Of a DNA stretch of 64,000 nt, positions 1-11,774 are shown piece by piece (the stretch's first letter is position 1; every line of letters starts with the position of its first letter). Where the stretch lies: positions 68,453,501 to 68,517,500 of the forward strand of contig NC_069368.1 of the NCBI RefSeq assembly GCF_021730395.1, read 5' to 3'. Position numbers and translations under genes: made by a program. Below the pieces are notes generated by a model, which ran no database searches, had not been told where the DNA came from, and saw only the letters and a list, made by a program, of their open reading frames with translations. The DNA is from Mercenaria mercenaria. Taxonomy: Eukaryota; Mollusca; Bivalvia; Venerida; Veneridae.

Positions 1-52
<52 letters not shown>
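1..52. repeat. (AT)n microsatellite
   Basis: The window opens inside an uninterrupted AT dinucleotide run, so its true left end is not visible. Confidence 0.97.
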
Positions 53-56
<4 letters not shown>

Positions 57-824
57 TGTGTTGGTGTGACTCTTAACGCAAAAAAAAAAAAAATAATGAT
101 AATAAAAAAACGACATACAACTACCTTTAATGGAATTTTACCTTTTTATTGCCTTTTCCATTTTTATAAATGTTTTGAACTTTGTAAACAAAATCAATTC
201 AAGGTCGACTTCAAACAATCACTACTTTTACGTCAGATTTCTAAAATTACAAAAACAAATGCGTCGATAGGCCCTGTGATACTTCGGATAAATAGATTTT
301 ACAAGAACGAGCCTGATTTAAAACAGGGAAAAACGAAAGAAAAGAGGGGGAAAAGAAAAAAGATTTTGTGTGGTATTTGCAGGATATAGAATGTGAACGC
401 GTGCATTACTTAACCTTAGTTTCCGAGATGAATTGATTAATCATATAGCTGATACTATCTTAACGGCGTTGTAAAATATTATGTTTGTAGGTCACCACGA
501 GAATGCAGGTAAACACATGCATTTTCAAAACAGGCATGTTTACAAATTGCGTGAATTTGTTTGCCTTGGATTTATGACTGAAAAATTCCTGTAATGTTGG
601 GATGTTATCGTATTGTATGACATTTTAATGATATGAAATTCAGAAGTGTTATTATTCAGGTTTACACTGTTGATATGACTTATTAAATGTCATGATTTAA
701 AAAAGTTATATTGATTATGTGAAAACAAAGGAACTTTATTGGTTTGTGGAGTTAAACCTGGTCAAGGACTTAACAGGGATCGTCGAGTAACGTAAGGGTA
801 AGTGACTACATCGAGAAGAATAAG

Positions 825-890
825 ACTCTCTCTCTCTCTCTCTCTCCCCCCCCCCCCCCCCCCCCCCCCCCCCACCACACACACCCCTCT
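825..890. repeat. (CT)n / poly-C / (CA)n compound microsatellite
   Basis: CT repeats, then a long C homopolymer, then ACACAC. Homopolymers of this length are often mis-sized in assemblies, so the exact count is unreliable. Confidence 0.9.
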
Positions 891-1025
891 AGACTAGCCA
901 CAGGACTGATAATAAAGAATTTGTCACAAAATTTCAACGTTTGTTATCTTATTTTATGTGATAGTGACAAATGCAAGTCGCTTTTAGAGATATTTTCGTA
1001 GAGATCTGGCTGCAATATTATCATA

Positions 1026-1101
1026 TTGGACATAAGATATAGACTGGCTACATTCACAATTTTAAAAATAAAAATTAAAAAAATATAGTCTAGGAGCTAG
1101 T
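1026..1101. repeat. Dispersed repeat, copy 1 of 2
   Basis: Starts TGGACATAAG, contains AGACTGGCTACAT and ends GTCTAGGAGCTAGTCT. The same order of blocks recurs at 5,789-5,873 with a diverged centre. AGACTAG-type blocks also lie just outside each copy (near 890 and 5,746), so the full element may be longer. Family unknown. Confidence 0.6.
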
Positions 1102-1427
1102 CTCTCTGTCTCACGCTCTCTCTCTTCTCCCCCGTCTCTCTCAACCCCTTTCTCTTCCCCACCCCCGCTCTCTCAAGGTTATGTCACGTATTTACCACAC
1201 TACGGTGATAATACAACTCCCTGGTCAATTATATTTATTTAACAGAGATAGTGTTTAAGGATTGCATCATCATGTAGGAGTGTACTCTATAGATAAAAGA
1301 ATATCGTTATGGTCATTTAAACAAGTACGTCGTCGCCTGAGGCTTAACCAATATTTCATTCATTAATAGTCAACAAGATCAATGAGAATTCTACGGTGTT
1401 CTGTTTGGACCATCGCATTTTTTTCTA

Positions 1428-1600
1428 CCGCGAGAGTCGAGGTCACGAAACTATGACGATGTAAGTCGAAATAAGGTATTACGATGGTGAAAATTCCAAA
1501 CTACGGAGATGAAGGTGATGGTGATAACTCGAAAAGTCGCAGTATAATTTCGCGTTTTCACCATCGTGATGTCAAGTGTGGTCATCGTGGTTTCGACAAA
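1428..1600. repeat. Inverted-repeat (hairpin) element
   Basis: A perfect 13-bp inverted pair, ACGATGGTGAAAA at 1,481-1,493 and TTTTCACCATCGT at 1,555-1,567, is nested in a looser outer pair (CGAAACTATGACGATG near 1,446; CATCGTGGTTTCG near 1,583). The arrangement suggests a small non-autonomous element. A 101-codon open frame at 1,484-1,789 overlaps it and is best read as a by-product. No target duplication was identified. Confidence 0.55.
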
Positions 1601-2045
1601 TCAATAAACGTCGATACATTTGAAGAGATGCACAAGTTAAAAATAGGAAGAAAAATTAAAATCCGTTTGTTTATACATAAACGGTATTTCTCACATTTTG
1701 GCGACAGGCTTGCTAACAACAGACGACATAATTTGACGACATGGGTAGGAAATTTCCATGATTTTGCTAGCCTGACCTACGTATGTTAATAAAGTGTCAT
1801 ATTCCACTTTTCCTTTTTGATATTACTCAATTTTACAACGGGCAAGATAAGCTTATTTGATTTGTCGTATGTTTTCGCGACCCACATATTGATATGTAGC
1901 ACCCATTACAGCAAAGATATACTTTACTTAAATAGCCTCGTTCTGCTTCCTTTAATTGTTTGAGTAAAGTGCAAGTATACCATTGTGACAGACTATTTCT
2001 TGAAAACTACCGGAGTATCCATTGAACCATCCGTATCTAATACAT

Positions 2046-2289
2046 TTGAGCCGCGCCACGGCGGGAAAACCAACACAGTGGCGTTGCGACCAGCATGGAT
2101 CCAGACCAGCCTGCGCATTCGCGCAGTCTGGTCAGGATCCATGCTGTTCGCTAATGTTTTCTCTAATTGCAATAGGCTTTGAAAGCGAACAGCATGGATC
2201 CTGACCAGACTGCGCGGATGCGCAGGCTGGTCTGGATCCATGCTGGTCGCAAAGCCACTATGTTGGTTTTCTCATGGCGCGGCTCAAAA
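2046..2289. mobile_element. Hairpin MITE, copy 1 (CATGGATCC family)
   Basis: About 240 bp of two long inverted arms of roughly 105 bp around a short centre. Ends are TTTGAGCCGCGCCA and GGCGCGGCTCAAA. Each arm carries GACCAGCATGGATCC and CAGGATCCATGCTGTTCG. Coding capacity is absent, so it must be moved in trans. A closely related copy lies at 21,275-21,487 and a diverged relative of one arm at 52,388-52,493. This element type resembles one abundant in bivalve genomes; superfamily not assigned. Confidence 0.85.
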
Positions 2290-3404
2290 TTTTAATCTTT
2301 CAAAAGATCTCGAGAACCATGCAGCCATCCATTGTTGTATCAAAATCTCATTGCACAAAATATTGTTTGTTTATAATATATAGAACCACTGTCTATGATT
2401 CGACAAAGATAAACTTTTGTATAACGAAGAGAGTGTGTAGCGTTTGTCTAGGATTAAAATGTAGTTTATAATTATTTAAGATGCACAATGTTTAGGTGAT
2501 AACCGTTTTAAAACTGAATATGAACATTAGATATTTGAAAATATGAAGCGGATATAGTGCCGAAGGGATGTTGTCCCTACTCCACCCACACCATCACCGA
2601 GGGTTAAAGTAAGACACTCCAGTGTCATGATCTTTAGTTATACAAAAACCAAACTATTGACTGATTTTAAGGGTTGTCTCCTTGTCTAATTTCTTGGCCC
2701 CGGGTTTTAAGGAAGTGACACACTGAACAAGGTCCTCTATAAACAATCTGAAGGTACTAGTCATTTAGGAACGAGCCAGATTAAAAGTTCAGCATTAAAA
2801 CGCCGTTAAATAAGTGCTTATTAAATATTTTCATTTTAATTACTGTCACAATAAATTGTTCTTCGATATCAGTTAAATAAATATCAAAAGTGTTTTAAAA
2901 TCTGCAGTCTCTTTTACACTCCTTATTCTGTGAGCAACTGCTCTCCAAAAGGCCTTAAAAGGTTTGGGCCTGTCAGATGCAAGCCAAAGACCATGTTAAA
3001 TCCTCGATCATCGATAACAGTAGTTAATTGGTAGTGATTAGGCTATCAGTTGTATAAGAAGAGAAATCAAAGGAATGCATGGACACAAATATTTCCCAAA
3101 ACAACCTATATTTGGATCTAAATACAATCATTGCTGTTTTCGGATATCTGCCATAAATATTTTCTGTTTGTTTTGTTCGTTAAAATATGTTGGCAACATA
3201 ATTGCGGTCGACCAGCGATGCATTGAAATATCTATTAATACAAACTGCATAAACAGATTCTCTCTGACCGAGATTTATAAACCGCGGAATCCGTTGCAAT
3301 TTGTAGTGTTTATTGCTCAATATCAGCTGTTAAGTATGGGAATTACACAGGCTCATAATTGCTTTAACTTTCTCAACTTTATTTCTTTATAGTTGGATGC
3401 TGCA
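2290..3404. other. Upstream region of the RING-NHL gene
   Basis: Mostly AT-rich with no recognised gene. A pyrimidine-rich tract ending in TTTCTTTATAG stops at 3,392, 12 bases before the chosen start codon of the next gene. It looks like a 3' splice site, so a non-coding 5' exon probably lies upstream. A 105-codon open frame at 3,075-3,392 ends at this tract and has no family resemblance. Confidence 0.5.
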
Positions 3405-5081
3405 ATGGATATCCGTGTGAGAAAACTTAGGAACGGTGAAAAAGTGGAATCTTTAAGTCGATCTTATCCCACCAGCGGAAAACCAAGCTGTTTTCCACAG
3501 TGCTTTAACACTAGTACTGAAAGCATATCGTCTGACAGATGCAGATCACCGAAACTTGGACAATATCGAAAACTCCCGACCAAATCCGAATGTGACGTGT
3601 GTCAGATTTTCGATAAAAATGCTGTTAACCTTAAATGTCTGCATACATTCTGCCCAGGGTGTCTTGAAAGACATAAGATATCAAAAAATGGATGCCCGGT
3701 TTGTGTAAGTACTGTTGAGGACGGCGAACGGGGTTATTACTCGACTACAGAAGAAAAGTGCGGTCCCCTCACAGACGACTTTATCTTTGACGATTTAGAA
3801 AACGAACGCCCCCAAGAGGAATCTTTGGATGCCCTTGTTGACAAGCTTGAATTCGAAGTATTATCTAACCTTGAAGATAGGCAAAGTGCGGTTCAAAGAG
3901 AGATCGAGCGATTGCATGTTGATGTGGACAAAGAGATCATAAAGATACGAGAATATGTGCAAAACCTGAAGGTCTTAATAGATAAAAGGGCTGAAGTAAT
4001 GATTAAAAATGCATACGATAGCAAAGCTAGACATAGTGCTGAATTAGCGAGACAGAAGAAGGTCATAGGGGACTTCATAGATAGGGTCAAAGAGTGTGTT
4101 TACAAACATCGTCATGCTACAGACCTGTATTCTTTAAGTGACGTTGAAACTAAGAAGAAAATTGACAGTTCTGTTAGAAACTTGATAACACTTTCGGAAC
4201 AGGTTACAGAAGAGAATGTCCACATCAAATGTACATCAAAAACTTTATCTGATGCAACACTCGATTTTATGGGAAAAGTTGGCGTACGAGTGTTCCTTGC
4301 TCAGCCCATTGTTGTAAATTTGTTTCGAACTTTTGAATTCCCCGGTGCCGTACACAGTATTTGTCCGGTAAATAATCGAGAGGCTTGGATAGGGTACCAG
4401 AATTTCATTCAGCTTTGCTCAAAGTCGGGCCGTCATGACCGACCATTGAATGTCGGCGAAGATGTTCATGATATCGCTTCGGATACGAAAGGGAACATTT
4501 TTATTGCCTGTCACTCAAGTGTAAAGTGTTTAGATACGTCTCGTAACCTGAAAACATTGTTCCAGTGTCGGAAAACTCCACAAGGAATAGCTACTTTTGA
4601 AAACGGAAATATCGCAGCTTGTATCGGGAACGATGTGGTTGTATATGACACTGAAGGTAGTTTAGTTTGCGTTCTTGGAGATCCAAACTCCTGTGATTTA
4701 AAAATGCCGTATAAAGTTGCGATTAATAACAACGGAGACGTGTGCGTATCCGACTACCAGTCGAGTGCTGGAGAAGTTGTTGTGTTTGATAGTGGCGGGA
4801 GAGTTAAAGCTAAGTTAAGAACAGATGGCATGGCGCCACGTGGTGTAGCTTGCAGTATGCAGGGGATGATATATGTCGCTGATTTTAGAGCGGACAGAAT
4901 TAATCTGTATTCAACACAAGGCCATTTCCTAAACACGTTATTGAGCGGAAACGCGGATGGGCTCTCTGGTCCTATGAGTATAGCGCTAGACGAAGGTGGG
5001 GACCTGTGGATTGGGGACTGGAAAAGAAAGGTTCGAGTTTATAACCAGTCAATCAGCAAAGACGACGACTATGCAGACTGA
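3405..5081 (+). CDS. RING finger / coiled-coil / NHL-repeat protein (TRIM-like E3 ubiquitin ligase)
   Basis: 558 codons in one uninterrupted exon. The ATG at 3,405 is the first in frame and has a good context (GCAATGG). Residues about 63-100 form a C3HC4 RING: C63-x2-C66, C78-x-H80, C83-x2-C86, C97-x2-C100, the zinc-binding fold that recruits E2 ubiquitin-conjugating enzymes. Residues about 135-290 are charged and heptad-like, consistent with a coiled coil for dimerisation. Residues about 305-550 carry repeated blade-like segments with G-N-I/V and V-Y/V-F-D motifs, fitting a six-blade NHL-type propeller that binds substrates or RNA in relatives such as TRIM2/3/71. No B-box cysteine/histidine cluster lies between RING and coiled coil, so it is not a full tripartite TRIM. 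Family recognised; the exact orthologue is not. Role as a cytoplasmic E3 ligase is inferred from domains. Confidence 0.9.
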   Translation: MDIRVRKLRNGEKVESLSRSYPTSGKPSCFPQCFNTSTESISSDRCRSPKLGQYRKLPTKSECDVCQIFDKNAVNLKCLHTFCPGCLERHKISKNGCPVCVSTVEDGERGYYSTTEEKCGPLTDDFIFDDLENERPQEESLDALVDKLEFEVLSNLEDRQSAVQREIERLHVDVDKEIIKIREYVQNLKVLIDKRAEVMIKNAYDSKARHSAELARQKKVIGDFIDRVKECVYKHRHATDLYSLSDVETKKKIDSSVRNLITLSEQVTEENVHIKCTSKTLSDATLDFMGKVGVRVFLAQPIVVNLFRTFEFPGAVHSICPVNNREAWIGYQNFIQLCSKSGRHDRPLNVGEDVHDIASDTKGNIFIACHSSVKCLDTSRNLKTLFQCRKTPQGIATFENGNIAACIGNDVVVYDTEGSLVCVLGDPNSCDLKMPYKVAINNNGDVCVSDYQSSAGEVVVFDSGGRVKAKLRTDGMAPRGVACSMQGMIYVADFRADRINLYSTQGHFLNTLLSGNADGLSGPMSIALDEGGDLWIGDWKRKVRVYNQSISKDDDYAD

Positions 5082-7840
5082 AATATTTACTTTAGTAAGA
5101 TTATGCACATCACGAAAGGACCACTATATTGAATTTAAATTCTATCAGCTCAGTATTCTCTGATATATCTCTGTGTTTACCAATTTGAATTTGATGTACA
5201 TCTGAAGGATATAAAATGTCTATTTTATAGGTTATTTTTTGACAAAGTGCGTTCTGGCTACAGTGCGGTCATTGACAACAGATGAATATTACCATTAAAC
5301 ATATTTGACACATATGGAATATGAAGTATTGATACATTTGTCAACCATTATTTATGAACATACTTTGCTGTAGACATTTTGGCGTCGTGGGCGATACATA
5401 AGCCTGTTCGTTAACAACATCAGTTTCATTTAAACCGTTACTTTGATCTATGAGGTAATTTGTCTATAGTGTTCAGTTTGAAGAAAAGTATATAACAGGC
5501 CACGAAAATAATTGTTTCCATATGCGTAGCACAATAATTTCCATTGTTGTCAGCAGGGAGTGGGGGGAGTACGAGAACACTGTAGAATTTGGTATTTAAA
5601 ATTGGATTGTAGGAAAAAGGATATTTAAAAAATGTAACTTTTAAATTTCTACAAGTCCATTTTGGTGGGAGTGTAACTGACATGTTCGTATTTGACAACA
5701 TTTATTGTGGAATTTTATAAAACTTCCCTTGTATCTTCATTAATAGACTAGTTACTACATAAAACAGCGAGAAGATCAGATTTTATGACATTGGACATAG
5801 AATGTAGACTGACTACATACATTAACTTTGAAATGAATGTGGAAATAATATTATATCATAGTCTAGGAGCTAGTCTACTTAGTAAGCATTTACTAGTATA
5901 GTTGGCAATACAGTACACGATGTGATTAAAATGTGAAGAAAAAAACAACAGTACATGTATTTAGCCATTGTGACTGTTTCTTTACTTCTGTTATCGGTTA
6001 TTATCATTAAATTAACGACTTTTATTCTTTTTCATCTATTCAACATTCACAACATTCAATTACGCTGTTGTTGTTGTTTTTTTTTAAGAAAACTAATTAA
6101 TTTTTTCATTGGTAAGATTACCGCCTTGTACATATTTATTTTATCGCAGTCGAAAAGCCGTACGTGATATGTGCCTTTAAATTCTGTTTTCTATTCCGAT
6201 CCGATCAGCTACAGTTCGTTTTGCATCAGAAAACTGAAAAATACAATTCTAGTTTTACAAATTAACAGTGACATAATATTTAAATGCGAGACAATGTATC
6301 TGATGTCTTGATATTTTATTCAATTATAGTTGCAGTATGTACAGTAGTTGGCGTATTTAGCTAAGGTTAGATTACATTTTGTTTGTAAAGTGTAAGTATA
6401 CTTTAAAACCGTACTGAAGATACCGAAAAAGTTTAATTCAAGAAGGGCTTATTAAATTGCCCACTTGTCATCTTGTAGTATAGCCATACCATACCTGTAT
6501 TAGAACATTTTTGTATGTTTTAACTCAATGATTTACATGAAGTTTATGTGGGGGAAAATAGCTCACTAGGTTGTGACGGAAACATCGTAAATCATTAAAG
6601 GAGACGCTTCCGATTTTGAAATAAAATTATCTATCAAGATTAAAATCTTTAATGCGAACTTGATATGTTGCGTTTAGTCATTAAAACTCGAGATATTTAC
6701 AATATTCCCTCCAGAGCATTTCAATGAAATAAATCGTTCCACGGCAAAAACGGAATATTTAATAGGATATATTAAACTTCATCCAGTTTATGTTCAAGTA
6801 TTGAGTGTGTTTTAAACAGTATATTAAAGGCATATGTGAAATACATCATTAATTTCATACTATATACCTTTTTCTGTATTATTAAACATGTCATGGTGTC
6901 AGCCAATGTACACATACGCACACATGCACGACTGCACGTACTGTGGAATGCCATAGCTGTCTTTCGTCGGAAAATTCATGTTGATTTAAGGGCCATTTAC
7001 CAATTGCATCTACAAACTGTTCTCCGAATAGAGAATGGGGAATTAGTTCCTTATTCCGTATTTGTATAAGGAATAAAGATGCAGTCTATTTCTCATTCTT
7101 TACCTTTGAGGTCAAGATTTAGCACAATGTGGTATATAGTCATGGAGGATGTTGGATTAAGCATGACTGGTGTAAACGAGCGCTGCATTTTCACAAAGAT
7201 GGAGCACTACAGACAGAACTAAAAAGTGCAGATGATATAAATATTGAACTGTTCTAATGCACATGTGAAAAGAGACTATGGCCACCACTGAACTTTTTTT
7301 TCAAAATGTGCAGGGCATGCTCTCGTATCGAGTGCTTTATTTTTTTCTTAAAAACATATGAAACAGCTGTCCAAAGAGGTGTTATGCGTACTTACATGGT
7401 TAGAAAAGCACTACTTTTAATATTGCACATAAACTGATAGTTAGAGCCATAAAGGGAGGTAATACATACAATAGATTCAAGAAAACATTCTAGTATATTC
7501 AGCAATATTCAAACCTTCGACAAATTTTGAAGACAGCAATTATCAGAAAAGGATTTAAAAAGAAATTCATGTATTTTATGTTCATAACGGAAAATATGGC
7601 AGCCACATTTTAAACAAAGGCATTATGAGCCTTTAAATAAAGTACATAATTTGAAACAATATCTGGATTTGAGACAGCTGTTTCATAAAAACGGAAAATA
7701 TGTTGATAGAGAATGTAACCGGCGGCTAGAATTTTCTCTCCCTACTGTTTCTATTACAATGTATAATCATCTAATCTATGTAACCTTTTCTTTTTTTGCA
7801 ATACATTTTTCTCTTGCTGTAGCACGGGTATAACATAAAT
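5082..7840. other. Gene-free AT-rich stretch
   Basis: The 3' flank of the RING-NHL gene followed by unremarkable AT-rich sequence. Short open frames (5,438-5,701, 5,955-6,167, 6,836-7,069, 7,651-7,833) show no family resemblance or splice context. The only structure noted is the second copy of a dispersed repeat at 5,789-5,873. Confidence 0.65.
5789..5873. repeat. Dispersed repeat, copy 2 of 2
   Basis: Matches 1,026-1,101 at both ends (TGGACATAGAATGTAGACTG at the start, GTCTAGGAGCTAGTCT at the end) with a longer, different middle. Confidence 0.6.
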
Positions 7841-7879
7841 ACTGTAGGGAATCTTCCAGCGCTACCGTCTTTCTTAAGG

Positions 7880-8135
7880 TTAATTTTGACCAAAAAAATA
7901 TAGACCATGTGTCGCGCACATGACCCATGGTTGTCGGCCAAAAAAGGCCAAGGTCACTATTGAAGGTCAAGTAAAAATTTGTTTCCGCTCCGTAACATTT
8001 ATGTGCATTGATGGATTATCTTAGTACTGCGCGCAAATGTTCCCTATGGTGAGACAATGTGTCGCATACATGATATATGCTTGTAGGTCAAGGTCACTAT
8101 TGAAATTTATGTAAAAATAGTTTGTTTTTTAGCTC
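7880..8135. repeat. Two-unit tandem repeat with AAGGTCA motifs
   Basis: Two diverged units about 150 bp apart. Each carries ATGTGTCGC..CATGA, then GGCCAAGGTCACTATTGAA or AGGTCAAGGTCACTATTGAA, then GTAAAAAT. It looks like a decayed relative of the tandem-unit elements seen later in the window. No coding potential. Confidence 0.55.
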
Positions 8136-8937
8136 CTATAAAATGCCTTGAAGCATTTTTACTCTTAACACTGTAGCCAATAACCACAAGGGACGAACAC
8201 TAACAAAATTTTATACCGGTCGGGGAGGCTTCTGTATTGCCATTTTTTTTCTATACAGTCTTATGCACTCAGATTTATAAGCGTAAAGCAAGCAGCGGGG
8301 TACAAATACAGTTCCGCCTGTAAATTATGGAAGCGAACTCGACATTGTCACTGTTAAGTGTCGAGTATTTTCACAGCAAATCTAAAAACGTTACGTGAAA
8401 ACTAAAAATATACTAGTTATATGTCCAAGGGAAGTGACTTTGTCTTTATGTCTTGAGCAATGAATTTGGTCATATTGCTAAGGTGACTATGTCTTAGACT
8501 AGCTGACAAACTATGTCGAATGTCCTTTGTAGAGCTGGTGACACCAATATATCTCAAATATAAAATTTTCCTGTGGCTACCTTGCCTAATTGATTCGTAA
8601 GGTATAACTTGCACTGGCCCTGTAGCTCAAAACCTCGTAACAATAGTAACAATACTATAACTCTTCTTTCTTTTGAGTCTTTGAAGGTCCATTATCTTCT
8701 TTAAAATATTTTATCCGCCCCGACAGTGTTTTTTTTTTTATCAAAGTACTAAAATCGCTGGATGAACCACTATCATCTGTCTACCTATTTATACCCTAGC
8801 ACTCCTATGCTGCCATGCGGCGTGTGCTACTTACAGGAATTATTTCTGATTGGTCTACTGAATATTCATAATAGTACTTTACAACGAGTTCTTGCTCAAT
8901 GGTTGGTTCCCTTTAAGTATTTTGTATATTATCAGGT
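8136..8937. other. Gene-free stretch
   Basis: AT-rich sequence with only short open frames (for example 8,417-8,614 minus and 8,762-8,944 plus), none with splice sites plus a recognisable product. Confidence 0.6.
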
Positions 8938-8940
8938 CAT

Positions 8941-9073
8941 TTAACAGTGTTGAGTACAATACTGAATTCTATTGGACTCGCACACAGCAGTAATTAATTT
9001 ATCCATAGACGACCAAATATGGGTTATTACTGCGAGTCCAATTGAATTCAGTATTGCAGTCAACTCTGTTAAA
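8941..9073. mobile_element. Short hairpin MITE with TTAA ends
   Basis: About 133 bp. The left arm (TTAACAGTGTTGAGTACAAT, then ACTGAATTC and TTGGACTCGCA) is matched as reverse complement by the right arm, which ends CAACTCTGTTAA. Arms are about 45 bp with a few mismatches and a spacer of about 35 bp. TTAA at both outer edges would fit a piggyBac-type target duplication, but the TTAA may instead belong to the arms. Confidence 0.75.
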
Positions 9074-9630
9074 TTATCTCTTTATTTCATAACATGAAAA
9101 AGAATTGACAGAAAAACAAATATTTAACCATTTTTAAATGACGACTGGAAACATTGTTATTATGCTTTCACTAACCGCGTCAAAAACATTGAAAACAATT
9201 TTGCATCAAATTTTTAAGCGAAACCATGATAAATGCATTATACAAGGGAAGCAATCCCGAACGACCTCTTTGCATTAAGGAATCGGAAGAGTAGTCCTGT
9301 CCAGCGATATTTTGGACTCTACTCCAATATGAAAAATCTTTGACTGTTGGTTTCGGATATTGTTATATATACTTAAAAAGACATTGAATACAATTTAAAT
9401 CACACATTAACCCATATTAACAAATCGTATAACTAACAACAATTCAACTAGAACAATGATAGAACGAAAAGGGAGTCAAACACTATCTGTGCTTATGTGT
9501 AAGTTATTAATGCATCAAACATACAAATTATTCTGCCAGAAACTAAACATATTCATCTCACAGGAGAGGTTTTCGACTCTTGTCTGCTGTGGGATCATAA
9601 CCCCGTGTGGGTTGTAGTAGAAGTCAGCCC
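9074..9630. other. Gene-free stretch
   Basis: No gene or strong repeat recognised between the hairpin element and the SINE. Confidence 0.6.
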
Positions 9631-9914
9631 GCCCGCTTAGCTCAGTAGGTAGAGCGTTGGTCTACGGATCGCGGGATCGTGAGTTCGATCCTCGGGTGGG
9701 GCGTATGTTCTCCGTGACTATTTGATAAACGACACTGTGGTTGAAGTCATTAGTCCTCCACCTCTGATTCATGTGGGGAAGTTGGCAGTTACTTGCGGAG
9801 AATAGGTTTGTACTGGTACAGAATCCAGGAACACTGGTTAGGTTAACTGCCCGCCGTTACATGACTGAAATACTGTTGAAAAACGGCGTTAAATCCAAAA
9901 CAAACAAACAAACA
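9631..9914 (+). mobile_element. tRNA-headed SINE, near full length
   Basis: The head at 9,631-9,702 has a tRNA-like A box (TAGCTCAGTAGG) and B box (GAGTTCGATCC) with a D arm GCTC..GAGC, but a poor anticodon stem and only four good acceptor pairs, so it is a SINE promoter and not a working tRNA. The body follows, with blocks GTCCTCCACCTCTGATTCAT, CAGAATCCAGGAACACTGG and GTTAACTGCCCGCCGT, then AACGGCGTTAAA and an (AAAC)n tail. The body recurs at 41,641-41,768 and in part at 34,826-34,895. Mollusc V-SINE or Meta-SINE type groups are candidates; I cannot name it. Confidence 0.8.
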
Positions 9915-11774
9915 TCCACGTGACGGAACCAGTCAAATGGCAGGTTCTTCACGCCTCAAATCATGTTCGAATAGGTAGCCTCCACCATCAAAAGGTAGAA
10001 ACTTGCCATGGATAATCAAAAACTTGTGTCAATTTGACTTTAAACCGATCATATAAAACAAAAAATAATCTCCAGGATTATCATTGCCCAGTGATTCGAG
10101 CAGGGCTTTCAGATATAAAACATTCCATGGCCAATTCAAATAATTTTATTCAAACAAGTGCTAAAATAATAAATACAATATAATACTAATCTGCAACGCA
10201 ACAAAAATAATTATGAGTGTATTATACTAAAATAAACGTTCAAACATGATCAATTGTGCGCCGACACATAAAAAGGGACCTGGTAAGAGCATTCAGGACT
10301 GAATTAGAACAAATGATTAAAATTCATTCTTGTCACATAAATTGCGCTTATTTTATGTCAAAAATGTGGTAAATTTCAGATCATCTCGCCGACATAAAGT
10401 TTCTTTTGACGTGACAGCTCACAATTTGTAATAATGAATTGTTAGACGCAGCACATGCTTTGCAAATTTAACAAAAATATTCTCCATTCACTTAAATAAT
10501 CTTATGTACACTCATTACACTACTAGAGACATAATTAAGGTAAAAGAATGTAGACAGCAAGAAAAAATTTGGAATAAAAATGATTAATATATATAACTAA
10601 TCGAATAAATATTACAAACCGTATATTCATAAATAATACTGATTCGGTCAGATGCATCATTCAAAAACGAGTACTAGTATTGACAACATAAACATGTTCA
10701 AAGTTTAAAGAAAACGTTTCACATAAAATTTTCTAGTGGGATAATTGTGAACATATATAGTCAACACTGTATTTAGCAGCCAGCAAAAGGCGCAACACAA
10801 TATGGCTGCTCAAAGCAGGTGACTGCTTGGGACAAGTTGAAATCAGGAAAAAAAGTTAATATAGGAAGTTAGCTTAATGGCTGCTTAATGCAAGTGGGTG
10901 TTTACTGTAAGTGGATGCTAAGACAGGTTCGACTGTATAGGGTTAATGAGTCGTTAAGTCAAAATCTCAGTTTTTCATTGTGTTTTCTGAAGAAGTTAAA
11001 TACATTTCTCCGGCAATATTATTCATGTGTTCGTGAGAAAAGAGAAAACAAGGTGGCATTACTCGAATTTATGTGTTGTTGTTGTTCATGTCAAAAAGAA
11101 TAAAAAAAAATAACATCATACGGAATGTATACATAGAAGAGATGTTTACAATTCCCGTCAGTTTCTGGTAAAACAATTAACTTACTTCCTGTACTTATTT
11201 TCAGAATATATAAAAAGGGGGGCACATAATGCTTTTTATCACAGTGTCCTAGTACTACACAATGATGCACCTACAGCAGTGAATACGTGCATATACAGAC
11301 CACCCGTGGGCAGATGGAGGCCATACACAATCCCTGTTAAAATAGTAAAACGTTCTAAAACTTGTATTGAAAATAAACCGTTGTACACAAAATCTTAATA
11401 CAGGAAGGCTTCCTGAAGATGGTGGTTCCAAGTAAAAACTACAGTCAGACCTGTATTTAATGAGTACAACTGGGACAGCCTATAAGCGAGTGGTCTATTT
11501 GTGTAGATGGTCTTTTTACAGGTGAAAATTCACAGGACTAGTGATCACAAATGATCATTAACTCAGGTTTGACTGTATGTAAGAGATTGGCAGCAATGAA
11601 CTTGTATAGAGTAGATCATATTGAGAACTGAAAATCACCGAAAATGCAATGTGTAAATATATATTTTTTTCCACAAAACCTAAAATTTGCTTGAACTATT
11701 CATCTGAAGCATTGACTTAGATCTTCTGAGGGAACTGCGCTCCGACACCCAGTCCGGGTGTATTATAAAATGGC
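9915..11774. other. Gene-free stretch, possible 3' UTR of the minus-strand tail gene
   Basis: AT-rich with no supported coding region. If the minus-strand exon chain ending at 11,775 is right, its 3' untranslated region would run leftwards into this stretch. Confidence 0.4.

Larger units (their letters stand above)
53..1427. other. Gene-free stretch with simple repeats
   Basis: No convincing gene. A 107-codon open frame at 66-389 is lysine-rich, matches no family I know and lies in A-rich DNA; I do not call it. CT dinucleotides at about 825-845 run directly into about 28 C residues (to about 873) and then a short CA run. A second, imperfect CT-rich tract lies at about 1,100-1,175. Confidence 0.7.

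Noticed and set aside
9631-9702. Functional tRNA gene
   Set aside because: A and B boxes are good, but the anticodon stem does not pair, the acceptor stem has mismatches and a SINE body follows.
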